NCBI RefSeq assembly: GCF_005938385.1
Contig: NZ_VCRA01000028.1
Span: 1 to 64,000 of the forward strand
Direction: 5' to 3'
DNA length: 64,000 nt
DNA from: Paenibacillus mesophilus
GTDB taxonomy: Bacteria > Bacillota > Bacilli > Paenibacillales > NBRC-103111
A program made the translations under genes and the position numbers. The notes beneath the pieces were generated by a model that was not told where the DNA came from, searched no databases, and saw only the letters and a program-made list of their open reading frames with translations. This document shows, one piece after another, positions 16,992 to 26,194 of this stretch (position 1 is its first letter; each line of letters starts with the position of its first letter).

Positions 16992-19900
16992 TTGAGGGTA
17001 CTACGCGGCATTGCATTATTGTTATTCATGCTGGTAATGGCCGGATCGTTACGAGCTTACGCTTCCGAATCCTTGGATCATTGGAATCCTCGCCATCCGC
17101 TTCCTACCGAGACGGACGTGATCGCGGCAACGTATGGCAACGGCACATTCGTCGCCGTAGGCTATAACGGTACGCTTTTTGCTTCTAACGACGCAGGCGC
17201 CACATGGATGAAGGCTCCGGGGAATGGATTTGAGGGACGTTACGAAGGCGTTACTTTCGGAAACGGCATGTTCGTCGCCGTAGGCGAGCAAGGCGTTATC
17301 CAAACTTCGACAGACGGCCTTTCCTGGACCCGCCAATTGTCCGGGACACCGCAAAATCTGAATGAAGCGGGTTTCGGCAATAATCTGTTTATCGTGGTCG
17401 GCAACGAGGGTACGATTCTGACATCGGCCGACGGGGTGAACTGGATAAGCCGGGTAAGCGGGCTGTCCGGCTCCTTCGCCGAATTGAAATCCGTCGCCTT
17501 CGGCAATGGAAAGTTCATTGTCGCATCGCAATATGATGTCCTGACATCGAGCAACGGGGTCACTTGGACGAAAATAAACTACATCGGAATGCCGGTATTC
17601 GGAATCACTTATGGCAACGGAATGTTTGTCGCCGTAGGGTATGATCAAATCGGGACGTCGGTTGACGGTATCGTTTGGAACACGCAATCGTTCCCGATCA
17701 TCCCGCCCGATCTTCCTTTCGCGGCTCCTTTTCAAGGCGTAGCATACGGCAATGGCACCTTTGTTGTCGTAGGGGGTTACGGGGCGATCGCGACATCGGC
17801 CGACGGAGTAACATGGACAGCCCAAACGTCCGGACTCGACACCTATTTCAGAGGCATCGGCTTCGGCGGCGGTACGTTCTTGGCCGTCGGAGACGGCGGT
17901 GCGCTTCTGATGTCCGCCGACGGGATCAGTTGGGCCAACCGGGGCGGCGACACACGTCTGTTTTTCAGAGACATCGCATTCGGGGGCAACCGGTTTGTAG
18001 CCGTAGACGGTGGCGGAACACTATTCTCCTCGGAGGACGGACGTACGTGGAGCCGGCAAAAGCCTTACACCAACAAGAAGTGGACAAGCGTCAGCTACGG
18101 CAACGGCACGTTTCTTGCGGTGGGTGACAGCAACGAGAGAACCGTTTCGAGCGACGGCTTAAATTGGACTTTAATTCCATATATTCTCGGCAAGAGCGAT
18201 CATCTGTACGGCTCCGATTATGTGAACGGCAAATTTATGGCCGTCGGAGACGAGGGCACGATCGCGACTGCGACTAACCCGGCCGATCCTCGGGATTGGA
18301 ATTATATAAAACTGAGAAGAGCGCCGTCAAATGATCCTTTTGTTCTGTACAGGGCCAGCTATGGCAACGGTACAACCGTAGTAGTGAGCAATGGGAAAAT
18401 CTACTATGGAAATAATGAGCCCGTTTTCTCCGTCTACTCCCCGGGCATTGTCAATATGTACGATGTCGTCTACTACAAGGATAAATTTGTAGCGGTGGGT
18501 GCGAATGGCACCATTGCGACATCGACTGACGGAAGCTCATGGATCCGGCGGGACAGCGGCACGACCAAAACACTTTGGGGCGTCGGCTACGGAAGCAACC
18601 TGTTCGTCGCCGTTGGTGACGGCGGAACGGTCCTGACGTCGAAGGACGGGATCATCTGGACGAGCAGGAAAACCAATACCGGGCAATCGTTGACGGGTGT
18701 AGTGAATGGCTTCAATACGTTTATGGCCGTGGGCGGCAAAGGGGTTCTTCTGCAGTCCGATATCATTCGTTACCCGGTCTATTATAATCCGGGGGCGCAC
18801 GGAACGGTAAGCAGTACGGTCGAGAAGGTCGTCTACGGAGAAAGCCCGGCCGGCGTACCGACGGTAACGGAGAACGAGGGCTATGCGTTCGACGGCTGGA
18901 CAGTCGACGGCGGCGTGACGAAGCTGACGAGTTCCGAAGTGGCGGCTACGATCATCACCGACGATATTACGTACACTTCGACTTACTATCTCAAAAGCTA
19001 TCCGATTACGTATAGCGAGGGACTGCACGGTACGCTCAGTACCAACAGCGTCTCCGCATCGGTCTATCAGATCGGCGGCACCGTCACCGATGTAGTCTAC
19101 CATTTCCAGAACTCCGTGAACGCGCCGATCGTCACACCTAACGAGGGATATACATTCGCCGGCTGGACAAGCGACGGCGGCGCGACGATGAAGTCCAGCG
19201 AGGAAATAGCCGCGGTGATGGTCAGAGGCCCGGTCGCTTACACCGCAATCTACTCGCATAACCGTTATCCGGTTACATACCAAGCGGGGCTGAACGGCAC
19301 GATCAGCGTCAACGGAGCGGTCTATCAGCCCGGCGGCAGCGTCACCGAATCGGTTTATCACTTCCAATATCCTGTGAGCGTGCCGACCGTCATACCGGAC
19401 GAGGGATATACGTTCGACGGCTGGAGCAGCGATGGCGGTGCGACGAAGCTGACGGGCACCGAGGTCGCGGCGACGATGGTGAAAGGACCGGTCACTTATA
19501 CGGCATTCTACTCGTACAACCGTTATCCGGTTACATACAGGACGGGACTGCACGGTACGCTCAGCGTCAACGGAGCGGTCTACCAGACGGGCGGCAGCGT
19601 CACCGAATCGGTTTATCACTTCCAATATCCCGTGAGCGTGCCGACCGTCACGCCGGACGAGGGATATACGTTTGCCGGCTGGAGCAGCGACGACGGGGTA
19701 ACGAAGCTGACAAGCACCGAAGTCGCCGCGACGATGGTGAAAGGACCGGTCATTTATACGGCGTTCTACTCGCCTAACCGTTATCAGGTTACGTATAAGC
19801 CGGGACTGCACGGCACGATTGCCGGCAGCGTCTCCGAATCGGTTTATATGAGCGGCACCAGCGTCATCGAATCGGTGTACTACCTTCAGTCCCCGGCCAA

Positions 19901-21827
19901 CGTGCCGACCGTCACGCCGAATGCGGGCTATACGTTCATCGGCTGGAGCAGTGACGAGGGTGCAACGCAGCTGACGAGCGCCCAACTCGCCGCCACGAAG
20001 GTGACGGGCGCCATTACGTACACCGCGCACTATGCCGTCTCTTCCGGCAATGGCAACGGAGGCGGAGGCACCGATCCTGCTTCCGGCGGCTTGGCCTTGA
20101 GCGCGCTGAGCATCTCCGGCGTAACGCTCAGCCCTGCTTTCGACCCGGGCACTACGGCTTATACGGCAAGCGCGGGTAATAGCGTATCTTCGGTAACGGT
20201 AACCGCAACCGTGTACAATTCCGTGTACGCGTCCGTAACCTCCTCGGTATACAATGCCGTTTACGCATCCGTGACGGCGAGCGTGTACAACCCTGCGGGC
20301 GTGCTCATGCTGGGCCCTGTAACGCTGACGAGCGGCCAAGCTTCGGAGCCGCTTCCGCTTGACGTTGGGAGCAACAGAATCGAAGTAACGGCCGCCCTTC
20401 CCGATGGTCGTAAGAGAACGTATGCGGTCACCATAACGCGATTGTCCGAGGATGGAAGCGGCAATGGCGGAAATAACGGGAACGGCGGTAACGGACGGCC
20501 TACCGGCAGCGGGTTCAGCCAGTCTTCCGGCTCCGGCACTGCGGCCGGACGAACATCTGCGGATTCGGGCGGCGGAGTCAAAGTCGTGATCGATTCGTCC
20601 TTCATACAGCGCAAAACCGGTCCGGACGGCAAAGTATACGAGCTATTGGTCCTATCCGAGCAAGCGTTGAAGCAAGCGCTCGACATGTTGAAGACGGCCG
20701 ATAAACCGGTCATCATCATCGAATTGAACGATAAGGAACCAAGCGTGCAGGTACAATTTCCGTCTTCGCTGCTGTTGGCCGCAATGGCGGCCGCCCCGGA
20801 TGCCGTCTTCGAAATCAGGCTGAACGGATCCAGCTTTCAGCTGAAGGCCGGCGCGCTTGATTTGAAAGGTTTGGCGGCGCAGCTCGGAGTGAAGCTGGAA
20901 GATCTGACCGTAAACGTAATGATCGAACGGGTGGACGGACAAGCGAAGGAGGGGATGGAACGCAGCTTCCTTTCCCAAGGTTTGACCCAGATCGGCAACG
21001 CCGTCGATTTTAAAGTAACGGTCGAGGCAGGCGGCCGAACGGCGGAAGTTACCGACTTCGGAGGCGCTTATTTGATCCGATCGATCGTACTCGAAGGGAA
21101 TGCGCAGGGCACCGGCTTAACGGGCGTGCTGTACGATCCGGTCACCGGAACGCTTACCTTCATGCCTTCCGTCCTGACAACGGCACCGAACGGCAAGCCG
21201 GAAGTCGCGATCAATTCGCCGCACAACAGTATTTATACCGTCATGGCCTCCAAGCCGAGAGCATTCGCCGACATGGGCGGACACTGGGCCAAGGCCGACG
21301 TCGAGCTGCTGGCATCGAAGCTGGTCGTACAAGGCGCAACCGACAGCATGTTCATCCCCGACAATTCCGTTACGCGGGCCGAATTCGCCGCACTGCTCGT
21401 TCGGGCGCTCGGCTTGTCGACCGGCGGGAAGCCGGCAGGCTCCCGCTTCGCGGATGTTGCCCCGGATGCCTGGTACCGGTCTGCCGTAGAAGCGGCGGAG
21501 AAGGCGGGACTGATCAACGGGATTACCCGGAATCATTTTGCACCCGACGAGCGGATTACCCGGGAGCAGATGGCGCTCATGTTCAGCAGGGCGCTCGTGA
21601 CCGCAGGGAAAGTGGCCGACGGTGCGAAAGCCCGCAGCCAGCTTACCCGCTTCGGGGATCGCACGACGATATCACCCTGGGCGGAAGATGCAGTTGCATC
21701 GGCTCTTGCCTCCGGCATCATGAACGGGATGGACGAAGGCAGAATCGCTCCGTCCGACTATGCCACCCGGGCGCAAGCCGCCGTCATGCTGAAGCGGTTC
21801 CTGCAATTCGTGAAATTCATGGATTAG
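16992..21827 (+). CDS. giant SLH surface protein with beta-propeller and InlB-type B repeats
   Basis: A 1,611-residue exported protein. It begins with a signal peptide (residues 1-25, ending RAYAS). About 14 repeats of ~40 residues (core YGNGTFVAVG...TSADGVTW) run to residue ~595 and suggest two seven-bladed propellers. Five Listeria-Bacteroides/InlB B-type repeats (YPVTYxxGLHGT...EGYTFAGW) follow to ~1015. A cadherin-like beta-sandwich lies at ~1033-1150, then a spacer, and three SLH domains (from ~1419) that anchor the protein to cell-wall pyruvylated polymer. TTG 16992 is the only start that gives the signal peptide; its ribosome site is weak. Ligand and role are unknown; adhesion or matrix function is likely. 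A terminator follows at 21987-22030. Confidence 0.9.
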   Translation: MRVLRGIALLLFMLVMAGSLRAYASESLDHWNPRHPLPTETDVIAATYGNGTFVAVGYNGTLFASNDAGATWMKAPGNGFEGRYEGVTFGNGMFVAVGEQGVIQTSTDGLSWTRQLSGTPQNLNEAGFGNNLFIVVGNEGTILTSADGVNWISRVSGLSGSFAELKSVAFGNGKFIVASQYDVLTSSNGVTWTKINYIGMPVFGITYGNGMFVAVGYDQIGTSVDGIVWNTQSFPIIPPDLPFAAPFQGVAYGNGTFVVVGGYGAIATSADGVTWTAQTSGLDTYFRGIGFGGGTFLAVGDGGALLMSADGISWANRGGDTRLFFRDIAFGGNRFVAVDGGGTLFSSEDGRTWSRQKPYTNKKWTSVSYGNGTFLAVGDSNERTVSSDGLNWTLIPYILGKSDHLYGSDYVNGKFMAVGDEGTIATATNPADPRDWNYIKLRRAPSNDPFVLYRASYGNGTTVVVSNGKIYYGNNEPVFSVYSPGIVNMYDVVYYKDKFVAVGANGTIATSTDGSSWIRRDSGTTKTLWGVGYGSNLFVAVGDGGTVLTSKDGIIWTSRKTNTGQSLTGVVNGFNTFMAVGGKGVLLQSDIIRYPVYYNPGAHGTVSSTVEKVVYGESPAGVPTVTENEGYAFDGWTVDGGVTKLTSSEVAATIITDDITYTSTYYLKSYPITYSEGLHGTLSTNSVSASVYQIGGTVTDVVYHFQNSVNAPIVTPNEGYTFAGWTSDGGATMKSSEEIAAVMVRGPVAYTAIYSHNRYPVTYQAGLNGTISVNGAVYQPGGSVTESVYHFQYPVSVPTVIPDEGYTFDGWSSDGGATKLTGTEVAATMVKGPVTYTAFYSYNRYPVTYRTGLHGTLSVNGAVYQTGGSVTESVYHFQYPVSVPTVTPDEGYTFAGWSSDDGVTKLTSTEVAATMVKGPVIYTAFYSPNRYQVTYKPGLHGTIAGSVSESVYMSGTSVIESVYYLQSPANVPTVTPNAGYTFIGWSSDEGATQLTSAQLAATKVTGAITYTAHYAVSSGNGNGGGGTDPASGGLALSALSISGVTLSPAFDPGTTAYTASAGNSVSSVTVTATVYNSVYASVTSSVYNAVYASVTASVYNPAGVLMLGPVTLTSGQASEPLPLDVGSNRIEVTAALPDGRKRTYAVTITRLSEDGSGNGGNNGNGGNGRPTGSGFSQSSGSGTAAGRTSADSGGGVKVVIDSSFIQRKTGPDGKVYELLVLSEQALKQALDMLKTADKPVIIIELNDKEPSVQVQFPSSLLLAAMAAAPDAVFEIRLNGSSFQLKAGALDLKGLAAQLGVKLEDLTVNVMIERVDGQAKEGMERSFLSQGLTQIGNAVDFKVTVEAGGRTAEVTDFGGAYLIRSIVLEGNAQGTGLTGVLYDPVTGTLTFMPSVLTTAPNGKPEVAINSPHNSIYTVMASKPRAFADMGGHWAKADVELLASKLVVQGATDSMFIPDNSVTRAEFAALLVRALGLSTGGKPAGSRFADVAPDAWYRSAVEAAEKAGLINGITRNHFAPDERITREQMALMFSRALVTAGKVADGAKARSQLTRFGDRTTISPWAEDAVASALASGIMNGMDEGRIAPSDYATRAQAAVMLKRFLQFVKFMD
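20212..20292 (+). repeat. internal duplication of a 12-residue SVY-rich unit
   Basis: Within the cadherin-like domain of the SLH protein, SVYASVTSSVYN (20221-20256) is followed directly by AVYASVTASVYN (20257-20292). The two 36-base units differ at many synonymous positions, so the duplication is either old or kept by selection on the protein. Confidence 0.6.
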
Positions 21828-21925
21828 AAAATGTCCATCAAAGCATTTCCAGGATGAGCGGTTGCCTTTCACCCCGAATACTGGAAATTTAGCGAAGTTA
21901 ATTTTTCGAAATCGATGAGAAAAGC

Positions 21926-21954
21926 TTGAGCGCTTGCGGGCCATGAACTAAAAT
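21926..21954 (+). promoter_or_regulatory. candidate promoter before the leader hairpin
   Basis: TTGAGC (21926-21931) and TAAAAT (21949-21954) are 17 bases apart. A transcript from here would meet the terminator-like hairpin at 21987-22030 within 30 bases, before the broken endonuclease gene. Confidence 0.35.
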
Positions 21955-21986
21955 GAAATCAGTACGAATATAGTCCGGAGTGAAGC

Positions 21987-22030
21987 ACACCCCGTCGGCA
22001 GGAACATTTGGTTCCGCTGCGGGGTGTTTT
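21987..22030 (+). terminator. intrinsic terminator after the SLH gene (or attenuator)
   Basis: ACACCCCG (21987-21994) pairs with CGGGGTGT (22020-22027) with an inner GGAAC/GTTCC stem, followed by TTTTTA. It is 160 bases after the SLH stop and just before the broken gene, so attenuation of the latter is possible. Confidence 0.7.
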
Positions 22031-22791
22031 TATGTTCCGGCGATAAGGGGGCGTTGGCGATACATCCGAATCTTGTCCGATTTATCGAGCAATTCGAGCG
22101 GGAGGCAGTGCATGGCGGCCTGTACCGTCGCAATCTGGGGAAGGCGGAGCTTTCTTTTCTGGAGAACGTATGGGGACCATCGTTCCAGTACCGTTACGAG
22201 GGGCTGAAGGCGGAATATCCGTTGAAAGATTTCAAAGGAGGGCAGCGCTTTGCCGATTTCGTCTATGTGAAGGATGGAATGAGGCTGCTGTTCGAAATCG
22301 ACGGGTTTACGACACATGCAAGGGACATATCGCCGGGGGAGTTCGATGACCATTTGATGAGACAGAATGATCTACCCTGTAAATTCATTGAATTTACAGT
22401 TATTCCGCATTCACCGCGGACATAAGCAGCTATCTTGTCGGGATGGCTTGTTTTGCGTTTTTCGGCCAATCAGGTGGAGAAGCGTCCTCACATTTGCCAG
22501 CGCCAATTGAAGCAAGCTTTCGGACATTGGTGGTCGATGTCTTTAAGCAGCCTGCCCGCCGATGAAAGCGGTGTGTGGCATTTGCGCAAAGCGGCCCTTG
22601 TCCAAATGGCGGTGCGTAACCGGGATGTAGTCAAGCCCGCGGACGTAGCCAAACAATTTAATGTCAGCGGCCGGACCGCGGCCATATGGCTGAGACGCTT
22701 TGAGCAGGAGGGGCTATTCACGGCTGTCTCCGGGAAAAGCCGGGTTACGGCTTACGCCTTGAACGACAGAGCAGACAAATCCGGAACGTAG
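22024..22791 (+). pseudogene. broken PD-(D/E)XK endonuclease-like gene with C-terminal winged helix
   Basis: Two parts in the same frame, 22024-22425 and 22426-22791, are separated by a TAA at 22423-22425. The first part has a nuclease-like core (KAEYPLKDF, then ADFVYV, then LLFEIDGFTTHA: acidic residues spaced as in DUF559/Vsr-like folds). After the stop the frame goes on with LSGWLVLRFSANQVEKRP, the expected end of that fold, and a winged-helix segment (VVKPADVAKQFNVSGRTAAIWLRRF). Between them lies a ~55-base element also found at 32552. Removal of about 57 bases would join the halves. The start is uncertain (GTG 22024 lies in the terminator hairpin). Function of the intact protein is unknown. 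Confidence 0.65.
22375..22429 (+). repeat. small dispersed element, copy 1 (inside the broken gene)
   Basis: It begins CCCTGTAAA and contains a 23-base palindrome (CTGTAAATTC/GAATTTACAG, 22377-22399). It ends with a core starting TTATTCCGCAT and running through CACCGCGGACA to AAGCA. The core matches 32568-32596 with about two changes and one indel. It brings the in-frame stop codon that splits the endonuclease-like gene. Confidence 0.6.
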
Positions 22792-22844
22792 CTGCTCATC
22801 GGCGGAACCCGTCTCTTTACATGCAATCCGCAGAATAAAGAAAA

Positions 22845-22876
22845 GAAGTCCGGATTGCCGTGGCAGTCCGGACTTC
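22845..22876 (-). terminator. hairpin with T-rich tail on the minus strand
   Basis: GAAGTCCGGA (22845-22854) pairs perfectly with TCCGGACTTC (22867-22876). On the minus strand it is followed by TTTTCTTTATT. It may end transcription coming from the GH15 gene about 800 bases upstream on that strand. Confidence 0.5.
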
Positions 22877-22956
22877 CAGACGGATCGCCGGGACTTAGCG
22901 TCCGTAAGCTTCGGCTATTGTTGATGCTCTTGCCCTTGCTGCACTCGCATTCATTT

Positions 22957-23159
22957 GCGAACCCGGATTCACTAATACTGAATGCAATTTGCCTAATTAT
23001 GCCGATTCGATCAAGTAAGGAGAGTTAGCGAATCTGGTTTCCTTATTTATATACTTATGTTCATTAATTGGGAATCCAGGTTCACTAATGGGCTATTTTC
23101 ATGAGAAGGTGAGAAATTAGCGCAATGAAGGTAACAAATAGTGAACTATGGTTCATTGT
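22957..23159. repeat. degenerate palindromic intergenic repeat
   Basis: A segment near 22961-22977 (CCGGATTCACTAAT) recurs as CCAGGTTCACTAAT near 23076-23089, and TTAGCGAATCTGGTTTCC (near 23025-23042) is an imperfect inverted copy of the latter. Together they form a low-GC palindromic block of about 200 bases. I see no gene in 22792-23671. Confidence 0.4.
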
Positions 23160-23268
23160 TATGAACGGGACCCTCCGAATATAGCGGCGAACCGTCCACC
23201 CAGCCAGCGGGCGTTCGACCAGCAGGGCGGCCGAACAACAGGACTCCGATCGGCGGGCCTCCGGCCAG

Positions 23269-23622
23269 CGGATGAGTCGCCGAGACGGCCTTCCGCTCGC
23301 CCTCCTGCGGATGAGTCGCCGAGACGGCCTTCCGCTCGCCCTCCCGCGGTCGAGCCGCCAAGCCGGCCCTCTGCACACCCTCCCGCGGATAAGCCGCCAA
23401 GCCAGCCTTTCGCACGCACTCCCAGCGGATAAGCCGCCGAGACGGCCTTCCGCACGCACGCCCAGCGGTCGAGCCGCCGAGACGGTCTTCAGCACGCCCG
23501 CCCTGCGGATGAGTCGCCGAGACGGCCTTCCGCGCACTCCCGCCGATGAGCCGCCAAGCCAGCCTTCTGCTCGCCCGCCCAGCGGATAAGCCGCCAAGCC
23601 GGCCTTCAGCTCGCCCGCCCAG
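23269..23622. repeat. tandem array of nine 38-40-bp GC-rich units
   Basis: Nine consecutive units start CGGATGAGTCGCCGAGACGG or close variants (CGGATAAGCC..., CGGTCGAGCC...), with lengths 39, 39, 39, 40, 40, 40, 38, 39 and 40. A decayed tenth follows at 23623-23651. Because unit length changes, no reading frame survives the array, so it is probably non-coding. It lies 50 bases after the stop of the GH15 gene. Confidence 0.85.
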
Positions 23623-23671
23623 CAGTCGAACCGCCGGACCGCCCGAAGCGGACGGCCCGGCCCCTCGCTGC

Positions 23672-25636
23672 TCACCGGCACGCCAGCTCCCCCGCCTTGT
23701 TCAAATATTTGACCACGGCCAAGACGTACGTAGCGTGCGACCACGTGAGCGGCGCGACGGACAGCGGGCTGCCGTCGAACGGGTCGAGCTGCTCGGGCAG
23801 CACGCCCGTTTCCAGTGCGCGCTGCGTCACCCACTCCAGCGTTTGGCGCGGAGCGGCCAAATCTTCCGGCGATTTGGCACACTCGATCTCCCACTCGGCC
23901 ATCCACAGCGTGCAGATGATCCACGGATTGCCCGGGATGCGGTCGATGTCCGGCGAGCGTTGGAAATAGTAATCGTTCCGGTAGCGCGCGATGCCGCCTA
24001 CGCCGGTCTGGACCGTCAGCTGCTCCCGCAAAACGCGCATCGTGCTCACGACACGCGCCTCGTCGGCCGGCAGCACGCCGAACTCGAATATGCCGTACAC
24101 GCTGCTCTCGGGCGTCATGTCTTTCACCCAAACCCCGTCCTGGCGAAACAAGCCGCGCACGAACCGTCCGCTTTCTTCGTCCCACAGGTGCTGCAGAATG
24201 CCGGACTTGACGCTTTCGGCCACTTTCGTATACCGCTCGCTCCGTTCCTTGTCTCCGAACAATCCGCAGAAATTGGCGGCCGCCGTCAATCCGCCATACA
24301 CGGCGGAGGCGGTAAACGTATAAATCCCGTAACGTTCCTCCCACAAATCGTAGCTTGGCTTCGGCAAATTCAGCTCCGTGTCGATATAGCCGCGCATGAA
24401 TTTGGCCGCCTTGCGGATCAGGCTTCCGTACAACGATTGGCACAGCTCGATATTGCCGGACTGCCGGTACAGCTGCCAGAGCGAGAACAGCACGAGCGCC
24501 GTCTCGTCCTCCTGAATCGGCAGCCGCGGCTCCCCGTCCACCATGAAAGGGTGCCAGCTGGAGCCGACCGTGCCGTCCGGGTTGTACTTGTGATGCAAGT
24601 ACCCCTCCGGCGTAATCGCTTCAGCGCAAAACTGATAGAAGGGAACAACCGTCTCGTGGTACCCCGCCATCGACATGGCGTAAGCGATGAGCGCTCCGTC
24701 CCGCGGCCACATATAGCTGTAATGATCGCGGTTGTAGTTCATTATATCGGTATCGTTGGCCGCGATGATCGCACCGTGCACGTCGGTTTGGGTCCGCACG
24801 AGCAGAAGGCTCTGCTTGAACATCGAGACGACCGCCTCCGGAAGATCGGCATAATCGCGGTCGAGCTTATTCGACCACCTCTGCCAATATACCTGTACCC
24901 GGTCCAACAGCTTGCCGGGATCGTTATCGTGCACGTACCGGTCAAGCCGCTTCACTTCCTCAAGCGTATCCCCGACGGACAGCCAGTAATAGCAGAAGTC
25001 CGCCTCTCCCGCTCCGAGCCGCATCCGGAAGCCGATCGTACTGTCCACCGACCCCTGTGCGATCGAGTTCCCCCCCAGATGGCCGTCCTCCGCATCCCGC
25101 CAAGTCCCTTCCGCCAGATGGAACCGTTTGACCCCCATCGAATATTGGGTAATGCCAACGCCGCCGCATAACCCGTTGGCCATGAAATAACGGTTTTTCT
25201 TGTAATGGAACACGGTACGGTTATGCGGATAAAAAGCGGCCGTATCGCCGACCTCGTTTTCGTTGATGGCGAAATCCTGGGTGAAAAAAAGCCGGATTTC
25301 CCGCTCGCCCTCCGTCTTGTTCACGACGCGGATGCGCTTCAAATAAATGTTGTCCCTCTGATGGACGCCGTCGTTCATTTCCAGCGCTATGCCCAGCTTA
25401 TCGTGCTCCGCCAGCACCCGCGTCACGAGTGAATCCGGCACATATCCGGGCGTCCAGCGCCATCCGTCATCACTCAGCCAGACGAAGGTGCCGTCCGCCC
25501 ATATGCCGATCCGGCACGGATAGCCTCCGACATGATTCAATTGCCCTACGTACGGATAATACAAATCGCGGATACGGGTATACCGATCCAAATTGATTAG
25601 CATGCTGCCGTTGCCGATGGCGTAATGGCGGGGCAT
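23672..25636 (-). CDS. GH15 family glucoamylase-like glycoside hydrolase
   Basis: A 654-residue cytoplasmic protein of the prokaryotic GH15 type: an N-terminal beta-sandwich (IGNGSMLINLDRYTRIRDLYYPY) and a C-terminal (alpha/alpha)6 barrel (YMWPRDGALIAYAM, then QEDETALVLFSLW, then YDLWEERYG). Acidic residues in the last two segments correspond to positions used for catalysis in the family. Such enzymes release glucose from alpha-glucans. There is no signal peptide, so it acts inside the cell. ATG 25636 follows AAAGGGTGAT; GTG 25651 has its site too close. With the GH57-GT4 fusion and the nucleotidyltransferase upstream it fits turnover of an internal polyglucan. Confidence 0.87.
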   Translation of the reverse strand: MPRHYAIGNGSMLINLDRYTRIRDLYYPYVGQLNHVGGYPCRIGIWADGTFVWLSDDGWRWTPGYVPDSLVTRVLAEHDKLGIALEMNDGVHQRDNIYLKRIRVVNKTEGEREIRLFFTQDFAINENEVGDTAAFYPHNRTVFHYKKNRYFMANGLCGGVGITQYSMGVKRFHLAEGTWRDAEDGHLGGNSIAQGSVDSTIGFRMRLGAGEADFCYYWLSVGDTLEEVKRLDRYVHDNDPGKLLDRVQVYWQRWSNKLDRDYADLPEAVVSMFKQSLLLVRTQTDVHGAIIAANDTDIMNYNRDHYSYMWPRDGALIAYAMSMAGYHETVVPFYQFCAEAITPEGYLHHKYNPDGTVGSSWHPFMVDGEPRLPIQEDETALVLFSLWQLYRQSGNIELCQSLYGSLIRKAAKFMRGYIDTELNLPKPSYDLWEERYGIYTFTASAVYGGLTAAANFCGLFGDKERSERYTKVAESVKSGILQHLWDEESGRFVRGLFRQDGVWVKDMTPESSVYGIFEFGVLPADEARVVSTMRVLREQLTVQTGVGGIARYRNDYYFQRSPDIDRIPGNPWIICTLWMAEWEIECAKSPEDLAAPRQTLEWVTQRALETGVLPEQLDPFDGSPLSVAPLTWSHATYVLAVVKYLNKAGELACR

Positions 25637-25744
25637 AAGTGTAAAGATCACCCTTTCTTCTTGCTTGCCTGATCAAGAACGCGCTGGACCGTGTCATCAG
25701 CCGACACGGCCCAGCGGACTGCGCTTTACGACTCGTTTACGGTT

Positions 25745-25846
25745 AGGAACTTTAACGGAATAACGTTTCTGCTTCCTGACGACCGGGACTTGCCGGTCCG
25801 TAAAGCCCCGGCCGTCAGTCAGTGCGGTAATTCCGTTAAAGTTCCT
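25745..25846 (+). repeat. 102-bp palindromic element, copy 1
   Basis: The ends are inverted repeats: AGGAACTTTAACGGAAT at the left and ATTCCGTTAAAGTTCCT at the right. The core GACTTGCCGGTCC...AAAGCCCCGG is shared in opposite orientation with the copy at 26195-26297. It begins 37 bases after the stop of the KTSC gene. No transposase is near, so it is a non-autonomous mobile element or a REP-like palindrome. Confidence 0.75.
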
Positions 25847-25883
25847 CAAGCATTCGCATTCCAGGCTGCGACGAATGGATGAG

Positions 25884-26123
25884 TCAAGACAAATCGGCAC
25901 CTCTTCTGAACGACAGATCGGGGGTTGGCCGAGTGGTTCGGCCGCAAGTCATCCGAACGAAGCAATCGTACTTGTTGGACGCTCTGCCCAACACGGTATA
26001 TTCTTCCCACGACACGGGATACACCCGCACTTCCCCCGTCGTGAAATGAGCGATCATGCAAGAGCGCTCGATGTCATATTCGACGTAACCGATTTGCTTC
26101 GACTCGATCGGGATCACATTCAT
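25884..26123 (-). CDS. KTSC domain small protein
   Basis: A 79-residue protein. Residues 1-60 match the KTSC domain pattern: MNVIPIES, then IGYVEYD, then LTVRF-like strands (MIAHFTTGEVRVYPV), then a hydrophobic helix and a terminal aromatic. The domain's function is not established. ATG 26123 lies ten bases after AGGAGG; ATG 26132 would be only one base from it. The gene is bracketed by two inverted copies of the 102-bp palindromic element, between the nucleotidyltransferase and GH15 genes of the glucan cluster. Confidence 0.7.
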   Translation of the reverse strand: MNVIPIESKQIGYVEYDIERSCMIAHFTTGEVRVYPVSWEEYTVLGRASNKYDCFVRMTCGRTTRPTPDLSFRRGADLS

Positions 26124-26194
26124 TCGCCGCATTCCTCCTATTTACGAAATCCCCGATTGTTCAGCTATGGTCGTACATCAGGCTCGTGTTCCTT

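Noticed and set aside
18537..20339. 600-codon minus-strand open frame opposite the SLH/propeller gene
   Set aside because: Its regularity mirrors the repeats of the coding strand; low-complexity arginine-rich product.
23269..23622. Tandem units considered as a CRISPR array
   Set aside because: Units are contiguous with no spacers between repeats, and no cas genes are in the window.
23085..24443. Long minus-strand open frame across the tandem array and the 3' part of the GH15 gene
   Set aside because: It owes its length to GC-rich repeats; it is arginine/glycine-rich with no ribosome site and conflicts with the well-supported GH15 frame.
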